Part shown: one piece after another, positions 26,271 through 36,630 of the stretch
Layout of the letters: the number at the start of each line of letters is the position of its first letter
How positions within the stretch are numbered: the first letter of the stretch is position 1
Assembly: GCA_012031265.1 (NCBI GenBank)
Contig: JAAUTY010000001.1
Location: 62,001-126,000, forward strand
From: Spirulinaceae cyanobacterium SM2_1_0
Lineage (GTDB): Bacteria; Cyanobacteriota; Cyanobacteriia; Cyanobacteriales; Spirulinaceae
DNA length: 64,000 bases
Reading direction: 5' to 3'
The notes under the pieces: model-generated
Told to the model about the DNA's origin: nothing
The model's database searches: none
Seen by the model: the letters and a program-made list of their open reading frames with translations, nothing else
Translations under genes and position numbers: made by a program

Positions 26271-28352
26271 ATGTCCGACCTGCTTCCCGGCCGCAGTTTT
26301 CCGCTCGGGGCCACGGTTTACCCTAGCGGCGTCAATTTTTGCCTCTTCTCAGCCAACTGCACTGGCGTTGAGCTATTGCTGTTCGATACCCCCAATGCCC
26401 CGAAACCGGCGCGGGTGATTCGCCTTGATCCGCAGCGCGATCGCACTGTTTTCTACTGGCATATTTTCGTCAAGGGGGCGATCGCTGGGCAAGTCTATGC
26501 CTACCGCGTCCACGGACTGCATGACCCAGAACGCGGTCTGCGCTTCGACAGCGAAAAAGTGCTGCTCGACCCCTACGCCCGCGCCGTCGTCGGCTGGAAG
26601 ACCTACGATCGCGAAGCAGCGATTCACCCCGGCGACAATTGCGCACAGGCCCTGCGGGGGGTCGTCGTCGATCCGAGCCGCTACGACTGGGAAGATGACG
26701 TGCCGCTGCGAACCTCCTACGAGCGCAGTGTGATTTATGAAATGCACGTCGGCGGCTTCACTCGCCATCCCAGTTCAGGCATCGCGGTCGAGAAGCGGGG
26801 CACTTATGCGGGTTTGATCGAGAAGATCCCTTATTTGCAATCTCTCGGCATCACCGCCGTCGAGTTGCTGCCGATTCATCAATTTGATGAGCAGGATGTG
26901 CGTCCTGGTTTATCCAACTACTGGGGCTACAGCACGCTCGCCTTCTTTGCGCCGCATCGCCCCTACAGCTCGCGCCAGGATGCTCTTGGCCCCGTTGACG
27001 AGTTCCGCGATCTGGTGAAAGCGCTCCACAAGGCGGGCATTGAAGTGATTCTCGATGTCGTGTTCAATCACACCGCTGAGGGCAACGAGTTCGGCCCGAC
27101 GATTTCCTTTCGCGGCATCGACAATCTGACCTATTACTTGTTGGAGGAGGATCTGAGCTTCTACAGCAACTACTCCGGTTGTGGCAACACGGTGCGCGCC
27201 AACCATCCCGTGGTGTCGCGACTGATTCTCGACAGTTTGCGCTACTGGGTAGACGAGATGCACGTCGATGGTTTCCGCTTCGACCTTGCTTCGATCCTGT
27301 CGCGCGGCCCTTATGGCAAACCGCTGGCGCAGTCGCCGATCCTCTGGGCGATCGAGGCGGCTCCGGAGTTGGTCGAGTCGAAGGCGATCGCCGAGGCCTG
27401 GGATGCGGCCGGTCTCTATGAAGTCGGCAAGTTCATCAACTCCAGCGAACGCTTCGCCGAGTGGAATGGCCCCTTCCGTGACGATGTGCGTCGGTTTGTC
27501 AAAAGCGATGCGGGCGTGGTGGGCAAGCTGGCGGCGCGGCTGCTGGGTAGTCCCGACATCTACGACCGTGATGACTACCGCCCCTGTCGCAGCATCAACT
27601 TCGTCACTTGCCACGACGGCTTCACGCTCAATGACCTCGTAGCCTATGACCAAAAGCACAACGAAGCGAATGGTGAAAACAACCGCGACGGCGCGAATGA
27701 TAATTACAGTTGGAATTGCGGGGTTGAAGGCGAGACGGGCGATCGCGAAATCCTCGGTCTACGCCGCCGCCAGATCAAAAACTTCCTCACCATCCTCTTC
27801 CTCTCCCAGGGCACGCCGATGATCCTGATGGGCGACGAGGTACGCCACAGCCAACAGGGCAACAACAACGCCTATTGCCAAAACAATGAACTGAGCTGGT
27901 TGGATTGGCAGCAAGTCCAGGCGCAAACAGGCCTGTTGCGCTTCGTGCAGGAGCTGATCCGCTACACGCAGTCGCTGCTGATCTTTGAGCAAGAAAGCTT
28001 GCTGAGTGTGGCGAGTAGTAGTGTGCAGGCGATGGTGGAGCTAAGCGATCGCCCCCACGCGATCTGGCACGGCACCAAACTCGATACCCCCGACTGGCGA
28101 CCAGAATCGCGGCGGCTCGCGATGACCCTCTGCCACCCGGAAGCAGGCGAAGTGCTGCACGCCATCTTCAATGCTCACTGGCAACCGGCAGCCTTTGAGT
28201 TGCCCTACTATCCCAACCGTCACTGGCATCGCATTCTTGATACGGCGCTGCCTACGCCTGACGATTTTTGTCGCCCAGAAAAAGCGCCCAGCGTGACGAC
28301 CGCAAAGTACTGGACCGCCCCGCGCACCACGGTTTTGCTACAAGCATTTTAG
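26271..28352 (+). CDS. glgX: Glycogen debranching enzyme (isoamylase type)
   Basis: 693 residues from ATG 26271. The N-terminal CBM48-like module (GRSFPLGATVYPSGVNFCLFSANC) is followed by a GH13 barrel. The catalytic residues are the nucleophile Asp338 in HVDGFRFDLASIL, the acid/base Glu375 in KAIAEAWDAAG and the transition-state Asp449 in NFVTCHDGFTLND. It cleaves alpha-1,6 branches of glycogen in the cytoplasm so that phosphorylase can complete breakdown. The 7-codon upstream extension is unneeded. It stands alone between the polyamine operon and a repeat region. Confidence 0.94.
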   Translation: MSDLLPGRSFPLGATVYPSGVNFCLFSANCTGVELLLFDTPNAPKPARVIRLDPQRDRTVFYWHIFVKGAIAGQVYAYRVHGLHDPERGLRFDSEKVLLDPYARAVVGWKTYDREAAIHPGDNCAQALRGVVVDPSRYDWEDDVPLRTSYERSVIYEMHVGGFTRHPSSGIAVEKRGTYAGLIEKIPYLQSLGITAVELLPIHQFDEQDVRPGLSNYWGYSTLAFFAPHRPYSSRQDALGPVDEFRDLVKALHKAGIEVILDVVFNHTAEGNEFGPTISFRGIDNLTYYLLEEDLSFYSNYSGCGNTVRANHPVVSRLILDSLRYWVDEMHVDGFRFDLASILSRGPYGKPLAQSPILWAIEAAPELVESKAIAEAWDAAGLYEVGKFINSSERFAEWNGPFRDDVRRFVKSDAGVVGKLAARLLGSPDIYDRDDYRPCRSINFVTCHDGFTLNDLVAYDQKHNEANGENNRDGANDNYSWNCGVEGETGDREILGLRRRQIKNFLTILFLSQGTPMILMGDEVRHSQQGNNNAYCQNNELSWLDWQQVQAQTGLLRFVQELIRYTQSLLIFEQESLLSVASSSVQAMVELSDRPHAIWHGTKLDTPDWRPESRRLAMTLCHPEAGEVLHAIFNAHWQPAAFELPYYPNRHWHRILDTALPTPDDFCRPEKAPSVTTAKYWTAPRTTVLLQAF

Positions 28353-28408
28353 GGTTTGAGGGCTGTGATACTGAATCCGTAGCGTGAACCCCAAAAGCTG
28401 CAACATCT

Positions 28409-28603
28409 CCTGCCGATTTAAACCCATCGGTAGGGTGGTGTGGGTTACGGGGTCGGCACGGGGACGCGACCCCCATGGGTTTTCAAAAAATGCCGATTTG
28501 AATCGGTCGGTGGGTCAATTGGCATGGGTAGGGGTGGGTTTCAAACCCACCCCTACTGTGGGTGCATTGCCAATCCTGCCGATTTAAACCCATCGGTAGG
28601 GTG
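28409..28603. repeat. Cluster of short dispersed repeats after glgX
   Basis: A 29-bp unit beginning CCTGCCGATTTAAACCC and continuing ATCGGTAGGGTG occurs identically at 28409-28437 and 28575-28603. A degenerate copy starts at 28491 (TGCCGATTTGAATCGG). Each unit contains the inverted pair CCGAT/ATCGG. No ORF here is convincing. Confidence 0.8.
28528..28556. repeat. Perfect 14-bp palindromic hairpin
   Basis: GTAGGGGTGGGTTT, a C, then AAACCCACCCCTAC. Both arms match perfectly. As RNA or single-stranded DNA this would be a very stable hairpin. It lies between the two 29-bp repeats. Confidence 0.85.
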
Positions 28604-28833
28604 ACCCCTTACAGAACCCTTGCTGGGTGCGGGTTACGAGTGCCTCGATCTACAGAGGGTCTCCGGAGACCTGTTTCAGCTCGTGAATCCGACCTTTTAG
28701 CAGCCCTGAAACCCTTACCACTCCTAGCATCGACGGAGGTCAACATAAGAATGCGGGTTTCAGCGATTAGGTGACCTGTAGAGGTAGCTGTGCTCAGTGT
28801 GAGCAACAACTCAGTTTGTTGTCTAGACTAAGT

Positions 28834-29070
28834 TCAAATAATGTAAACCGTCGGCGGTGGCTCCGGCGGCTCGCTGCCGAGCGTCAGCGCCTGTGAGACA
28901 GACGCCGCCGGAATCCAATAAAGCCGCACATCATCTTCCTCCAGATCTACCCGCTTCTGAAGTGCTGAATGCAGTGTCCGCATCTCCGCCAAACTGAGAA
29001 AACATTCAAACACCGCATACTGCACCCGGCGACCATAGCCCTCCAGAAACGTCGCCAGCTTCGGTACTGG
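28834..29070 (-). pseudogene. cas2 relic without its N-terminus
   Basis: The last 79 residues match cyanobacterial Cas2 well: LATFLEGYGRRVQYAVFECFL, VDLEEDDVRLYWIPA and the ending GSEPPEPPPTVYII. The N-terminal strand with the catalytic Asp (family form YDIxDDKRRxK) is missing. Upstream sequence to 29178 is open but unrelated. Cas2 normally partners Cas1 to insert spacers; neither cas1 nor any other cas gene nor a clear array is nearby. It is therefore most likely the remnant of a lost CRISPR adaptation module. Confidence 0.7.
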
Positions 29071-29250
29071 ATTTTTAGAAAGTGACAGACGTGCCGAAGC
29101 CCAGGCATAGCCAGGTTTTTGTGGTGTTGCTATGGCAGTTGCCCAGCATCCTTGCGTCGCAAGACTTGCAGCCCCCAATCACCCGTTGACAGTCCAGTGC
29201 CGCGCATTTCATTTTTGGTGCAAAAAATTCGGACTTGGCATGATACTGCA

Positions 29251-29281
29251 AACCCCCGGTTTCTCGAAAAAACCGGGGGTT
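29251..29281. terminator. 12-bp perfect hairpin downstream of xfp
   Basis: AACCCCCGGTTT pairs exactly with AAACCGGGGGTT across a 7-nt loop, 40 bp beyond the xfp stop (minus strand). It lacks a long T-run. Similar CCCCGGTTTCT strings recur at 48509 (reverse) and 60689, so it may also be a repeat-derived hairpin. Confidence 0.55.
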
Positions 29282-29320
29282 GATCATGCTCTGTGAACGA
29301 TTAGCGAACTGTTCCTGGCT

Positions 29321-31720
29321 CTAGTAGGGCCACTTCCAGTCGGTGATCTCGTCTTTGTCGATGCCGTGCTCGTGGGAGTAGTGCAGATTGGACAGGATCT
29401 GGTTCTTCATCCGCTCCTTGGCGTGGGCGGCGGCAGAGCCGAGCTTGGGCACACGGTCGATGACATCGATGACCAGATTGAAACGGTCGATCTGGTTTTC
29501 GATCGCCAACTCCAGCGGCGTATTGATATTGCCCAACTCCTTGTAGCCGCGCACGTGGATACGCTCTTGGTTCGTCCGCCGATAGGTCAACTTGTGGATC
29601 AACCAGGGATAGCCGTGGAAGTTGAAGACTACGGGTTTGTCCGTCGTGAACAGGGTGTCGAAGTCGCGATCCGAGAGACCGTGCGGGTGCTCGGACTCGG
29701 GTAGGAGTTTAAAAAGATCGACGACATTGATGAACCGCACCTTTAGCTCCGGAAATTCCTCACGTAAGATCGCTGTGGCCGCTAGCGACTCCATCGTCGG
29801 CACGTCACCGGCACAAGCCATCACCACATCGGGGATGTCTGGCTCGACGCCACAGTCATCATTGCTCGCCCAGTCCCAGATGCCGATGCCTTTGGTGCAG
29901 TGGGCGATCGCCTGCTCCATGTTCAGATACTGCAAGTGCAACTGCTTGTCGACGACGATGACGTTGACATAATCCTGGCTCTTCAGGCAATGATCCGCGA
30001 CACTCAGCAAGCAGTTGGCATCCGGCGGCAGATAGATGCGCGTGACGCTGGGACTCTTATTGGTCACCACATCCAAGAAGCCGGGATCTTGGTGGCTGAA
30101 GCCATTGTGATCCTGCCGCCAGACCGTGGAGGAGAGCATGATATTCAGCGACGACACCGAGGCGCGCCAGGGAATCTCGCGCTTGCTGATGTCCAACCAT
30201 TTGGCGTGCTGGTTGAACATCGAGTCGATGACATGGGCAAAGGCCTCGTAGGTGTGGAAGAAGCCGTGGCGACCGGTGAGCAGGTAGCCCTCGCACCAGC
30301 CTTCGAGCGTGTGCTCGCTGAGCATTTCCATGACCCGACCCTCGGGCGACAGCTCGCTGCCGTCGAGGTCTTCTTCATAGAATTTCGCCAGCCAGGTCTT
30401 CTTGGTCGCATCGTAGATGTCGCTGAGCCGGTTTGAGGCTGTCTCATCGGGGCCGAAGACCCGGAAGTTGGTCATATTCTGGCGCATCACGTCGCGTAGG
30501 AATTGACCCAAGAGCTTCGTGTTGCTCACTTCGATCTTGCCTGGTTGCTCGACATTGACTGCATACTGGCGGAAATCCGGCAAGCGCAGTTCTTTGCGCA
30601 GCAAGCCGCCGTTAGCGTGAGGATTGGCGCTCATGCGACGGTGACCGCTGGGAGCGAGTTCGCGTAGCTCGGGCAGCAGGCGGCCGTTTTCGTCGAACAG
30701 TTCTTCCGGCTTGTAGCTCCGCAGCCAGTCCTCCAGCACACTCAGGCGATCGGGGTTTTTATGCACATCGCTGAAGGGGACTTGGTGGGCGCGCCAGAAG
30801 CCTTCGACCTTGTGACCGTCGATTGTTTTGGGGCCGGTCCAACCTTTGGGCGATCGCAACACAATCATCGGCCAACGCGGCCGGTGCGCCTGCCCGCTCA
30901 GTCGCGCCTCCCGCTGGATCTCGCGGATACGGGTCACACAAGTTTCCAGAGTCGCCGCCATCTCTTGGTGCATTGCCTCCGGCTCCGAGCCTTCGACGAA
31001 ATACGGCTCATAGCCATAGCCCCGGAATAGCGCTTCGATTTCATCGGGTTCGATGCGCGACAGAATCGTCGGGTTGGCGATCTTGTAGCCATTCAGGTGC
31101 AGAATCGGCAGCACCGCCCCATCCCGAATGGGATTGAGGAACTTGTTGGAGTGCCAAGCGGTAGCCAGCGGGCCGGTTTCCGCTTCGCCGTCGCCAACAA
31201 CGGCGGTGACGATCAGATCAGGATTGTCCAGGGCTGCGCCATAGGCGTGCGAGAGGCAGTAGCCGAGCTCGCCGCCCTCGTGGATCGAGCCCGGGGTCTC
31301 GGGGGTGCAATGGCTGCCGATACCACCGGGGAAGGAAAATTGCTTGAAGAAGCGGAGCATCCCATCAAGGTCTTCACTCTTGTCGGGGTAAACCTCTGAG
31401 TAGGTTCCCTCGAGATAGACCGGGCCGAGGATGCCGGGTGCGCCGTGACCCGGACCAGCCATGTAGATAATGTCGAGATCGTATTTCTTGATTAGCCGGT
31501 TGAGATGGATATAGATGAAGCTCAGACCAGGACTCGTACCCCAGTGACCGAGCAAGCGATGCTTGACGTGCTCAGTGGTCAGCGTCTCGCGCAACAGAGG
31601 ATTGTCGCGGAGGTAGATCATGCCTACGGCCAGATAGTTGCAGGCACGCCAGTAAGCATGAATTTTATCGAGTTCGGCCGCTGAGAGCGGCTGAGATTTG
31701 GGAGGAGCAGCAGCAACCAT
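29321..31720 (-). CDS. xfp: Xylulose-5-phosphate/fructose-6-phosphate phosphoketolase
   Basis: 799 residues from ATG 31720 ([12 protein letters not shown]); the frame is open to 31816, but the family length fits this start. It is a thiamine diphosphate enzyme: [20 protein letters not shown] and [11 protein letters not shown] near the N-terminus, a ThDP-binding [39 protein letters not shown], and a C-terminal region ending [11 protein letters not shown]. It splits Xu5P or F6P with phosphate to acetyl phosphate plus GAP or E4P in the cytoplasm. No acetate kinase or phosphotransacetylase gene is adjacent. Confidence 0.96.
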   Translation of the reverse strand: MVAAAPPKSQPLSAAELDKIHAYWRACNYLAVGMIYLRDNPLLRETLTTEHVKHRLLGHWGTSPGLSFIYIHLNRLIKKYDLDIIYMAGPGHGAPGILGPVYLEGTYSEVYPDKSEDLDGMLRFFKQFSFPGGIGSHCTPETPGSIHEGGELGYCLSHAYGAALDNPDLIVTAVVGDGEAETGPLATAWHSNKFLNPIRDGAVLPILHLNGYKIANPTILSRIEPDEIEALFRGYGYEPYFVEGSEPEAMHQEMAATLETCVTRIREIQREARLSGQAHRPRWPMIVLRSPKGWTGPKTIDGHKVEGFWRAHQVPFSDVHKNPDRLSVLEDWLRSYKPEELFDENGRLLPELRELAPSGHRRMSANPHANGGLLRKELRLPDFRQYAVNVEQPGKIEVSNTKLLGQFLRDVMRQNMTNFRVFGPDETASNRLSDIYDATKKTWLAKFYEEDLDGSELSPEGRVMEMLSEHTLEGWCEGYLLTGRHGFFHTYEAFAHVIDSMFNQHAKWLDISKREIPWRASVSSLNIMLSSTVWRQDHNGFSHQDPGFLDVVTNKSPSVTRIYLPPDANCLLSVADHCLKSQDYVNVIVVDKQLHLQYLNMEQAIAHCTKGIGIWDWASNDDCGVEPDIPDVVMACAGDVPTMESLAATAILREEFPELKVRFINVVDLFKLLPESEHPHGLSDRDFDTLFTTDKPVVFNFHGYPWLIHKLTYRRTNQERIHVRGYKELGNINTPLELAIENQIDRFNLVIDVIDRVPKLGSAAAHAKERMKNQILSNLHYSHEHGIDKDEITDWKWPY

Positions 31721-32207
31721 AGCGGTGTTTAAAGATAGGGAAACGTCTAATCTTCTGTCGCCTGAATTACAAATCTGCAATTCGGTTATGCCAAGGCTAA
31801 CGCCAACTCCTGCCAACCCGAACTGCCTTTAGTTTGATTTCAGGGTTCGGGAGCCCAAGCTGGGCGAGGAACTGCCAACGCCCCTGCGCCCACTTGGGTG
31901 CCCATGTGCATAATTCAGAATCCTTAGCGCCGAATTTTAGTCTGCTAAAATGGGTGGGCTGCAGATTGGACAAGGCTTTCCGACTCCTGAAATTTGTGCT
32001 CGCAGTAGCAGTAAAGTTAGGCAAATAAAGATCCTGGGGGATTGTGATGGAAGAACCCCCAAAGTCTTGCTGTACAAGGGATACTTCCCAGTTATCACCC
32101 GCCAAGAACCCAGTATCGCTGAGTGCGATCGCTGCATTGAATTGAGTGCTCATTAAGAAGCTCTGCACGCCGACCGCATGGTTGCCCTCCTCGAGCTAGC
32201 CCGTCGC
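31721..32207. repeat. Spacer with diverged dispersed repeat (31905-32002)
   Basis: The segment 31905-32002 is a diverged copy of 10973-11073 in the same orientation; shared blocks include CCGACTCCTGAAA-like, TCTGC(T/C)AAAAT and GACAAGGC-like strings. The rest of the 487 bp shows no supported gene. It lies upstream of xfp (minus) and downstream of the cNMP-binding gene. Confidence 0.55.
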
Positions 32208-32672
32208 CTAACTCTTGCTCGCGGCCACTGACTTCAGTTGCGCTTCGTAGGTGTTGATTTTACCATTGAGTTCGCGGATGCGGCGCGAGAGGGCGCGGGT
32301 GATGTTGACTGCGATTTCCGGAGTTTCTTCGATGGCGTCGATCAGTTGCAACTGGTTGAGGGTAAGGCAGTCGCAGGTTTCGACCGTGGTGACGGAGGCG
32401 GAGCGCGGCTCGGCGTCGAAGAGTGCCATTTCGCCGAAGAAGGTGCCTTTTTCCAACTGGGCTAGATCGCGATCGCCTAGGTGTACCCGCACGCGACCCG
32501 AAATCACAACGTAAAGCGATCGCCCCTCTTCGCCCTGCTCAAAAATGGTGTGCGCAGCCGGAAATGAGAGTTCGTCCATCGCCGAGGCGAGCTTGACCAA
32601 GAACTCATCCCGCAACTCCTGAAAAATTGAGACGCGCCGGATAAACAGTAGGCGTTCAAAACTGCTTAACAT
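32208..32672 (-). CDS. Cyclic-nucleotide-binding domain protein
   Basis: 154 residues from ATG 32672. A single cNMP domain occupies about residues 10-130: FPAAHTIFEQGEEGRSLYVVISGRVRV, then the phosphate-binding cassette FFGEMALFDAEPRSASVTT with Glu and Arg in the right places, so it should bind cAMP or cGMP. A C-terminal helix (RALSRRIRELNGKINTYEAQLK) could dimerise or dock. It has no DNA-binding or catalytic domain. It lies 134 bp downstream of a transporter/HEAT fusion on the same strand and is probably its regulatory partner, or a split-off domain. Confidence 0.82.
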   Translation of the reverse strand: MLSSFERLLFIRRVSIFQELRDEFLVKLASAMDELSFPAAHTIFEQGEEGRSLYVVISGRVRVHLGDRDLAQLEKGTFFGEMALFDAEPRSASVTTVETCDCLTLNQLQLIDAIEETPEIAVNITRALSRRIRELNGKINTYEAQLKSVAASKS

Positions 32673-32806
32673 AGCGGCTCCCGAGCAGAGGTAAAGGCAG
32701 AGCGCGATCGCGCCCCTGGCAACCATGTATTTGCATCATATCGCAGATATTTCACCGTGCTTCGGTTATCCCCCCTGCTGGCAGCGAGGTCAGCCACGTT
32801 AACAAA

Positions 32807-35791
32807 CTAAGGTCGCAGCTCGACCTTGAGGCGATCGACCTGGGCAGCGACCAGCGGATCGGGGTCGTTTTTCAGCACCGGCAGCAACTCCAGACAGGTG
32901 CGCGGGCTGGCGGCTTTGAGGTAAGACAGCACCGCCTCCCGCACAAAGCTGCTAGCATGACGCAGGCCCAAGAGACTCGCCTCGCGGCTCACGCCCCAAC
33001 GCTGGGCGCGCGCCACATGGAAGCAACAGGCGAGCGTCCAGTCGGAGAGGAAGTAACGCCGCTCCATCAGGTGGCGCAGGCGCTGACTAGGGGCCTGCGC
33101 CTGATAGGGAGCTAGCTCACCAAGATCAGAAAGGCGCTGACGCAGCGGCCGCCGTTCCAGTACCTGCAAAAAGATCTGCTTTTGGGGCACATTGAGCGTA
33201 TTGTCGAGAATTTCGAGACCAAGGGCCATGCTGACCTCGGAATCGGAGGCCAAATTCATCATCGCCGCCTGAATCGTGCTGAACGGATAGAGCAGCTTCA
33301 GCACCAAAAAACAGCGGTCGAAAATATCCGACTGCATCCCCTGCAACGCACCGCGCAACAAATCGGCTTCGCGACCCAGCACCTGCTCGGTATTGAGATC
33401 GAGCTCAGCCGCATAAACTTGAGCGAGGAGCAACAGTTCCTGCTCGAACATCGTCTCGACGCCGCTGCGACCGAGGCGATCCAGCACCACTTCGATGCCG
33501 CGATCGCCCGGGATCTTCAGCAAAATCCGTAACAGATTGCGCCGCGAAGTACCCCAACTGGCGAGTAAATGTTGGATGAGCTGCGTCAAGGCAGCGTCGG
33601 ACTCGATCTCCGCCATCGCATTCCAGGCCTGCAAGCGGATGAAATCGGGCCGGCGCACGTCAGCCGCGAGCTTGCTCAGCAGCGGTAGGGCATCGTCCTG
33701 CAAGCGCACCAGCGATCGCCGTGCCGCTTCCCGCGTCGAGCGGTAGGACAGGCCCTTGAGCAGTGAGGGGTAATAATCCTGGAGGCGGCGAGTGGCGATC
33801 GCCTCCAACAAGGCACAACGCACCCGCGCCGACTCATCCTGAAGCAGGTTCGGCACATAGCTGCGAACCAGAGCATCATCCGCCGTCGCGGCTTGCAGCG
33901 CTTGCACGCCGACCACCCGCTCGCGCTCCCGCCGCGAGGCCAACATTTGCTCCAGCGCGTAACGAGCTTCCTGACGCTCGGCAGGCAGCCCGCGACTGAG
34001 AATGAGCCCCGCTGCTGTCCCCCGCACCATCGGATCAACACGCTCGTGCAGGTAAGGTTTCAGCGTCAGTGTCTCCAGCTCTGGCTGCGCCATCCAGATG
34101 TAGCGCAGGGCAGCCGCCAAGACTTCAAGATCGGGCTTCGTCTCGATCAAGCGCTGGACATCGGCGAGGTGGGTGATGGCAGGGTATTGCAGCATCACAG
34201 TCATACTCTGGCGCTGCAAGCGCGGCGAGAAGCGAGCCAGACGCGGGGCGAGAATTTCGCCCGCACCGGCGGGATCGATGCGTTCGAGCAGTTGTAGACA
34301 GGAGAGTTGGTCATCCTCATTGCTCTGCTGGTCAAAGGCTTCGACAATGGCGCGCTTGAAGGCCTTGAGATCGACATTCGAGAAGCCCAACCGCCCCTGC
34401 TCCGCACTCTGGACGAGCAAGCTCACGTAGCTCCGCCGCAGTAACAAAGCACAACTCGCCCAGACAATAGAGAAGAAGACGATCGCCAGCACAAAGAAAC
34501 CACCGCGCACCTGACGGAGTTCTTCGATACCCAAAGTGTCGAAGAGGCGAGGAATCAGCCAGACCACGCCGAGGATGCCAGCGCCAGTGAGACCCGTGGA
34601 GAGCGGCTCGGCGATGCCCTGAACTTGGGTCTGAATATCGCTGCGTAGCTCGACTGGAATCGGCTGGAACAAAAAGGGTTCAATCCCGGCAATCAGCGTG
34701 TAGCGCAACAGTTCGTCAAAAAACTTCAGGACAATCGCCCCGAAAAAGAGGATCTGAGCACTGTCAACAGTCAAGAAGCCGCCAAGATCAAAGAGGATGG
34801 TGAAGAGGCCGAGAACCGACAGCGACACCGGCAGGAACATCGCGGCAATGAACACGCCCAAGCGTTCGACGGCGCGACTGGAGACGAACCACTGCGTAAT
34901 CAGCTCGAAGATACCCAGGACGCCGGAAAATAGACCGAGGAAACCGGCGATTTCATCCGTATCGGGATAGACGCGCTCCAGTTCGCCGAGGTATTGGAAT
35001 TCCACCAACAGGAACAAGACCTCGCCCAAAATGAAGAAAGCGAAGAGCGGGATGACATAGCGACGCAGCATCCCGCCCGTGCGGCGAGCGCTGTAGGCTG
35101 TTTGCGGATCGTCGAGTTCCCGCACCGGTGTATCGGGAAAGGCTTGCTTGTAGCGATTGCTCAGATACAGCAGCATCCCACCGCCGAGCAAGATCATGAG
35201 AGCGGCAGCAATCAGGACATTCTCCAGCCCGATCAACAGCAGCATCAGCGGCAGCGAGAAGCCAGAGACAACATCCCCGACTAGCAGGCCACTGGAAATA
35301 ATCGGGTAGGCGCGCTTGATCTCGCGGATGTTGAACAGTTGGTTGGCAGCGACCTGGGAGTTGAGATCATTGAGGATCTCTTCAGCATCCATCCAGAGCC
35401 GCAGGATGAAGACGGTGACCAGGATGAGGAGGCTGTTGGTGGGATCGATGCCGATGCCGATCCGGAAGAACAGTAGCGGCAGCGCCATGAGCAAGGCGAT
35501 CACCAAAAACACCCGCTTCAGCGGCAAATTATTTTGCAGCCAAGAGTAAAGCACCCCCAGACCCGATCCCATCAAGGCGCTGGCAATGTAAATCAAGGGC
35601 AGACCGCCGGCCCCAAATTGCGCCAGAAATAAGGCGATGGTCGTCTGCTCCAGCCAGAGCAAGCCCACTGAAGTAATGGTGTAGAAGGCGAACATCAAAA
35701 AAGTTCGTTCGCCTTCCTCCGGTCGGAGATTGAGCAGTGTTAGTAGCCTGCGTCCCCACTCCCCTCGTCCGTTTGCACTCCTCGTTTTCAT
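32807..35791 (-). CDS. Nucleotide-transporter-like (Npt1/2, MFS-type) membrane protein fused to HEAT repeats
   Basis: 994 residues. About residues 30-470 form a polytopic domain with about 11-12 helices (for example TFLMFAFYTITSVGLLWLE, IYIASALMGSGLGVLYSWL, VFLVIALLMALPLLFF) that resembles ATP/ADP-translocase-type transporters. The remaining 500 residues are soluble alpha-helical repeats with HEAT character: VRGTAAGLILSRGLP, ERVVGVQALQAAT, ARVRCALLEAIATRRLQDYYP. HEAT arrays usually bind protein partners. The substrate is unknown. infC ends 77 bp upstream and the cNMP-binding gene follows, so a small regulated transport unit is inferred. Confidence 0.75.
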   Translation of the reverse strand: MKTRSANGRGEWGRRLLTLLNLRPEEGERTFLMFAFYTITSVGLLWLEQTTIALFLAQFGAGGLPLIYIASALMGSGLGVLYSWLQNNLPLKRVFLVIALLMALPLLFFRIGIGIDPTNSLLILVTVFILRLWMDAEEILNDLNSQVAANQLFNIREIKRAYPIISSGLLVGDVVSGFSLPLMLLLIGLENVLIAAALMILLGGGMLLYLSNRYKQAFPDTPVRELDDPQTAYSARRTGGMLRRYVIPLFAFFILGEVLFLLVEFQYLGELERVYPDTDEIAGFLGLFSGVLGIFELITQWFVSSRAVERLGVFIAAMFLPVSLSVLGLFTILFDLGGFLTVDSAQILFFGAIVLKFFDELLRYTLIAGIEPFLFQPIPVELRSDIQTQVQGIAEPLSTGLTGAGILGVVWLIPRLFDTLGIEELRQVRGGFFVLAIVFFSIVWASCALLLRRSYVSLLVQSAEQGRLGFSNVDLKAFKRAIVEAFDQQSNEDDQLSCLQLLERIDPAGAGEILAPRLARFSPRLQRQSMTVMLQYPAITHLADVQRLIETKPDLEVLAAALRYIWMAQPELETLTLKPYLHERVDPMVRGTAAGLILSRGLPAERQEARYALEQMLASRRERERVVGVQALQAATADDALVRSYVPNLLQDESARVRCALLEAIATRRLQDYYPSLLKGLSYRSTREAARRSLVRLQDDALPLLSKLAADVRRPDFIRLQAWNAMAEIESDAALTQLIQHLLASWGTSRRNLLRILLKIPGDRGIEVVLDRLGRSGVETMFEQELLLLAQVYAAELDLNTEQVLGREADLLRGALQGMQSDIFDRCFLVLKLLYPFSTIQAAMMNLASDSEVSMALGLEILDNTLNVPQKQIFLQVLERRPLRQRLSDLGELAPYQAQAPSQRLRHLMERRYFLSDWTLACCFHVARAQRWGVSREASLLGLRHASSFVREAVLSYLKAASPRTCLELLPVLKNDPDPLVAAQVDRLKVELRP

Positions 35792-35868
35792 GCCCTCGGC
35801 CGCTAGGCGGCAGCCTCTCCGCGTCCTGTAGCACGCGGGCGACTGACCGAATTACTGCAAAGCTGCGC

Positions 35869-36405
35869 CTACTTTTTCGGCGACAGCAGCATCATCATAT
35901 TACGGCCTTCGCGCTTCGGTGCTTGCTGTAACTCCGCAACATCCTCAAGATCAGCCGCCATGCGCTTCAGCAGATCCTCCGCTAGATTGGTGTGCTGAAT
36001 CTCACGGCCCCGGAAAGTAATGGTCGCCTTGACCTTATCGCCTGATTTAAGAAAGCGCTGGGCATTCTTGACGCGCACCTGATAGTCGTGGTCGTCAATC
36101 TTATAGCGCATCTTCACTTCCTTAACATCCGCAGTGTGCTGCTTCTTGCGAGCCTCCCGCGCCCGTTTCTCCTGTTCAAACTTGTATTTGCCATAGTCCA
36201 TAATCCGGCAGACCGGTGGATCGGCTTTGTCACTGACGAGAACGAGATCCAGCTCCTTCTCTTGTGCCAGGCGACGACCTTCTTCGGAGGCAACGATACC
36301 CAGTTGTCCGCCGTCAGTGTCGATTAGACGAATGTTCGGGAAGCGGATGCGCTCATTGATCTGGGGCGCGTCGGAACGGGTTCTTCGGCTGTCTTTCACA
36401 GGCAT
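35869..36405 (-). CDS. infC: Translation initiation factor IF-3
   Basis: 178 residues. The N-terminal domain ([23 protein letters not shown]), the linker helix ([16 protein letters not shown]) and the C-terminal domain ([42 protein letters not shown] in pieces) are complete. It binds the 30S subunit and discriminates start codons. Unlike E. coli infC, which begins at AUU, this copy begins with ATG. No rpmI-rplT follows; the transporter/HEAT gene does. IF-3 is relevant to the AUU-start STAS gene at 11314. Confidence 0.94.
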   Translation of the reverse strand: MPVKDSRRTRSDAPQINERIRFPNIRLIDTDGGQLGIVASEEGRRLAQEKELDLVLVSDKADPPVCRIMDYGKYKFEQEKRAREARKKQHTADVKEVKMRYKIDDHDYQVRVKNAQRFLKSGDKVKATITFRGREIQHTNLAEDLLKRMAADLEDVAELQQAPKREGRNMMMLLSPKK

Positions 36406-36630
36406 ATTTCGGTTTTAGGTTGCAGCAATCACTTAACTCTGGATAAGGTTTGGCAATGGAATTCCGGCGAATCCTACTGTCATTGTACTGACTCCGACCG
36501 GATTTCGTATGGCCTCTGTTAACGTAACTTTGTGTTCGCCGCTCTGGCAGCCGCTGGGCCGTGCGTCCAACGGTAGTCAGTCGCAGGGCTTGAGAGTGAG
36601 CAGATGTCACAGGTTTCCCGGAGATGCCAA

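Noticed and set aside
28630-28760. Possible degenerate CRISPR repeat (GTTTCAG ... CTGAAAC spaced by about 40 bp) downstream of the cas2 relic
   Set aside because: Only one unit and a partial echo are present, and no regular spacing is seen. It cannot be called an array.
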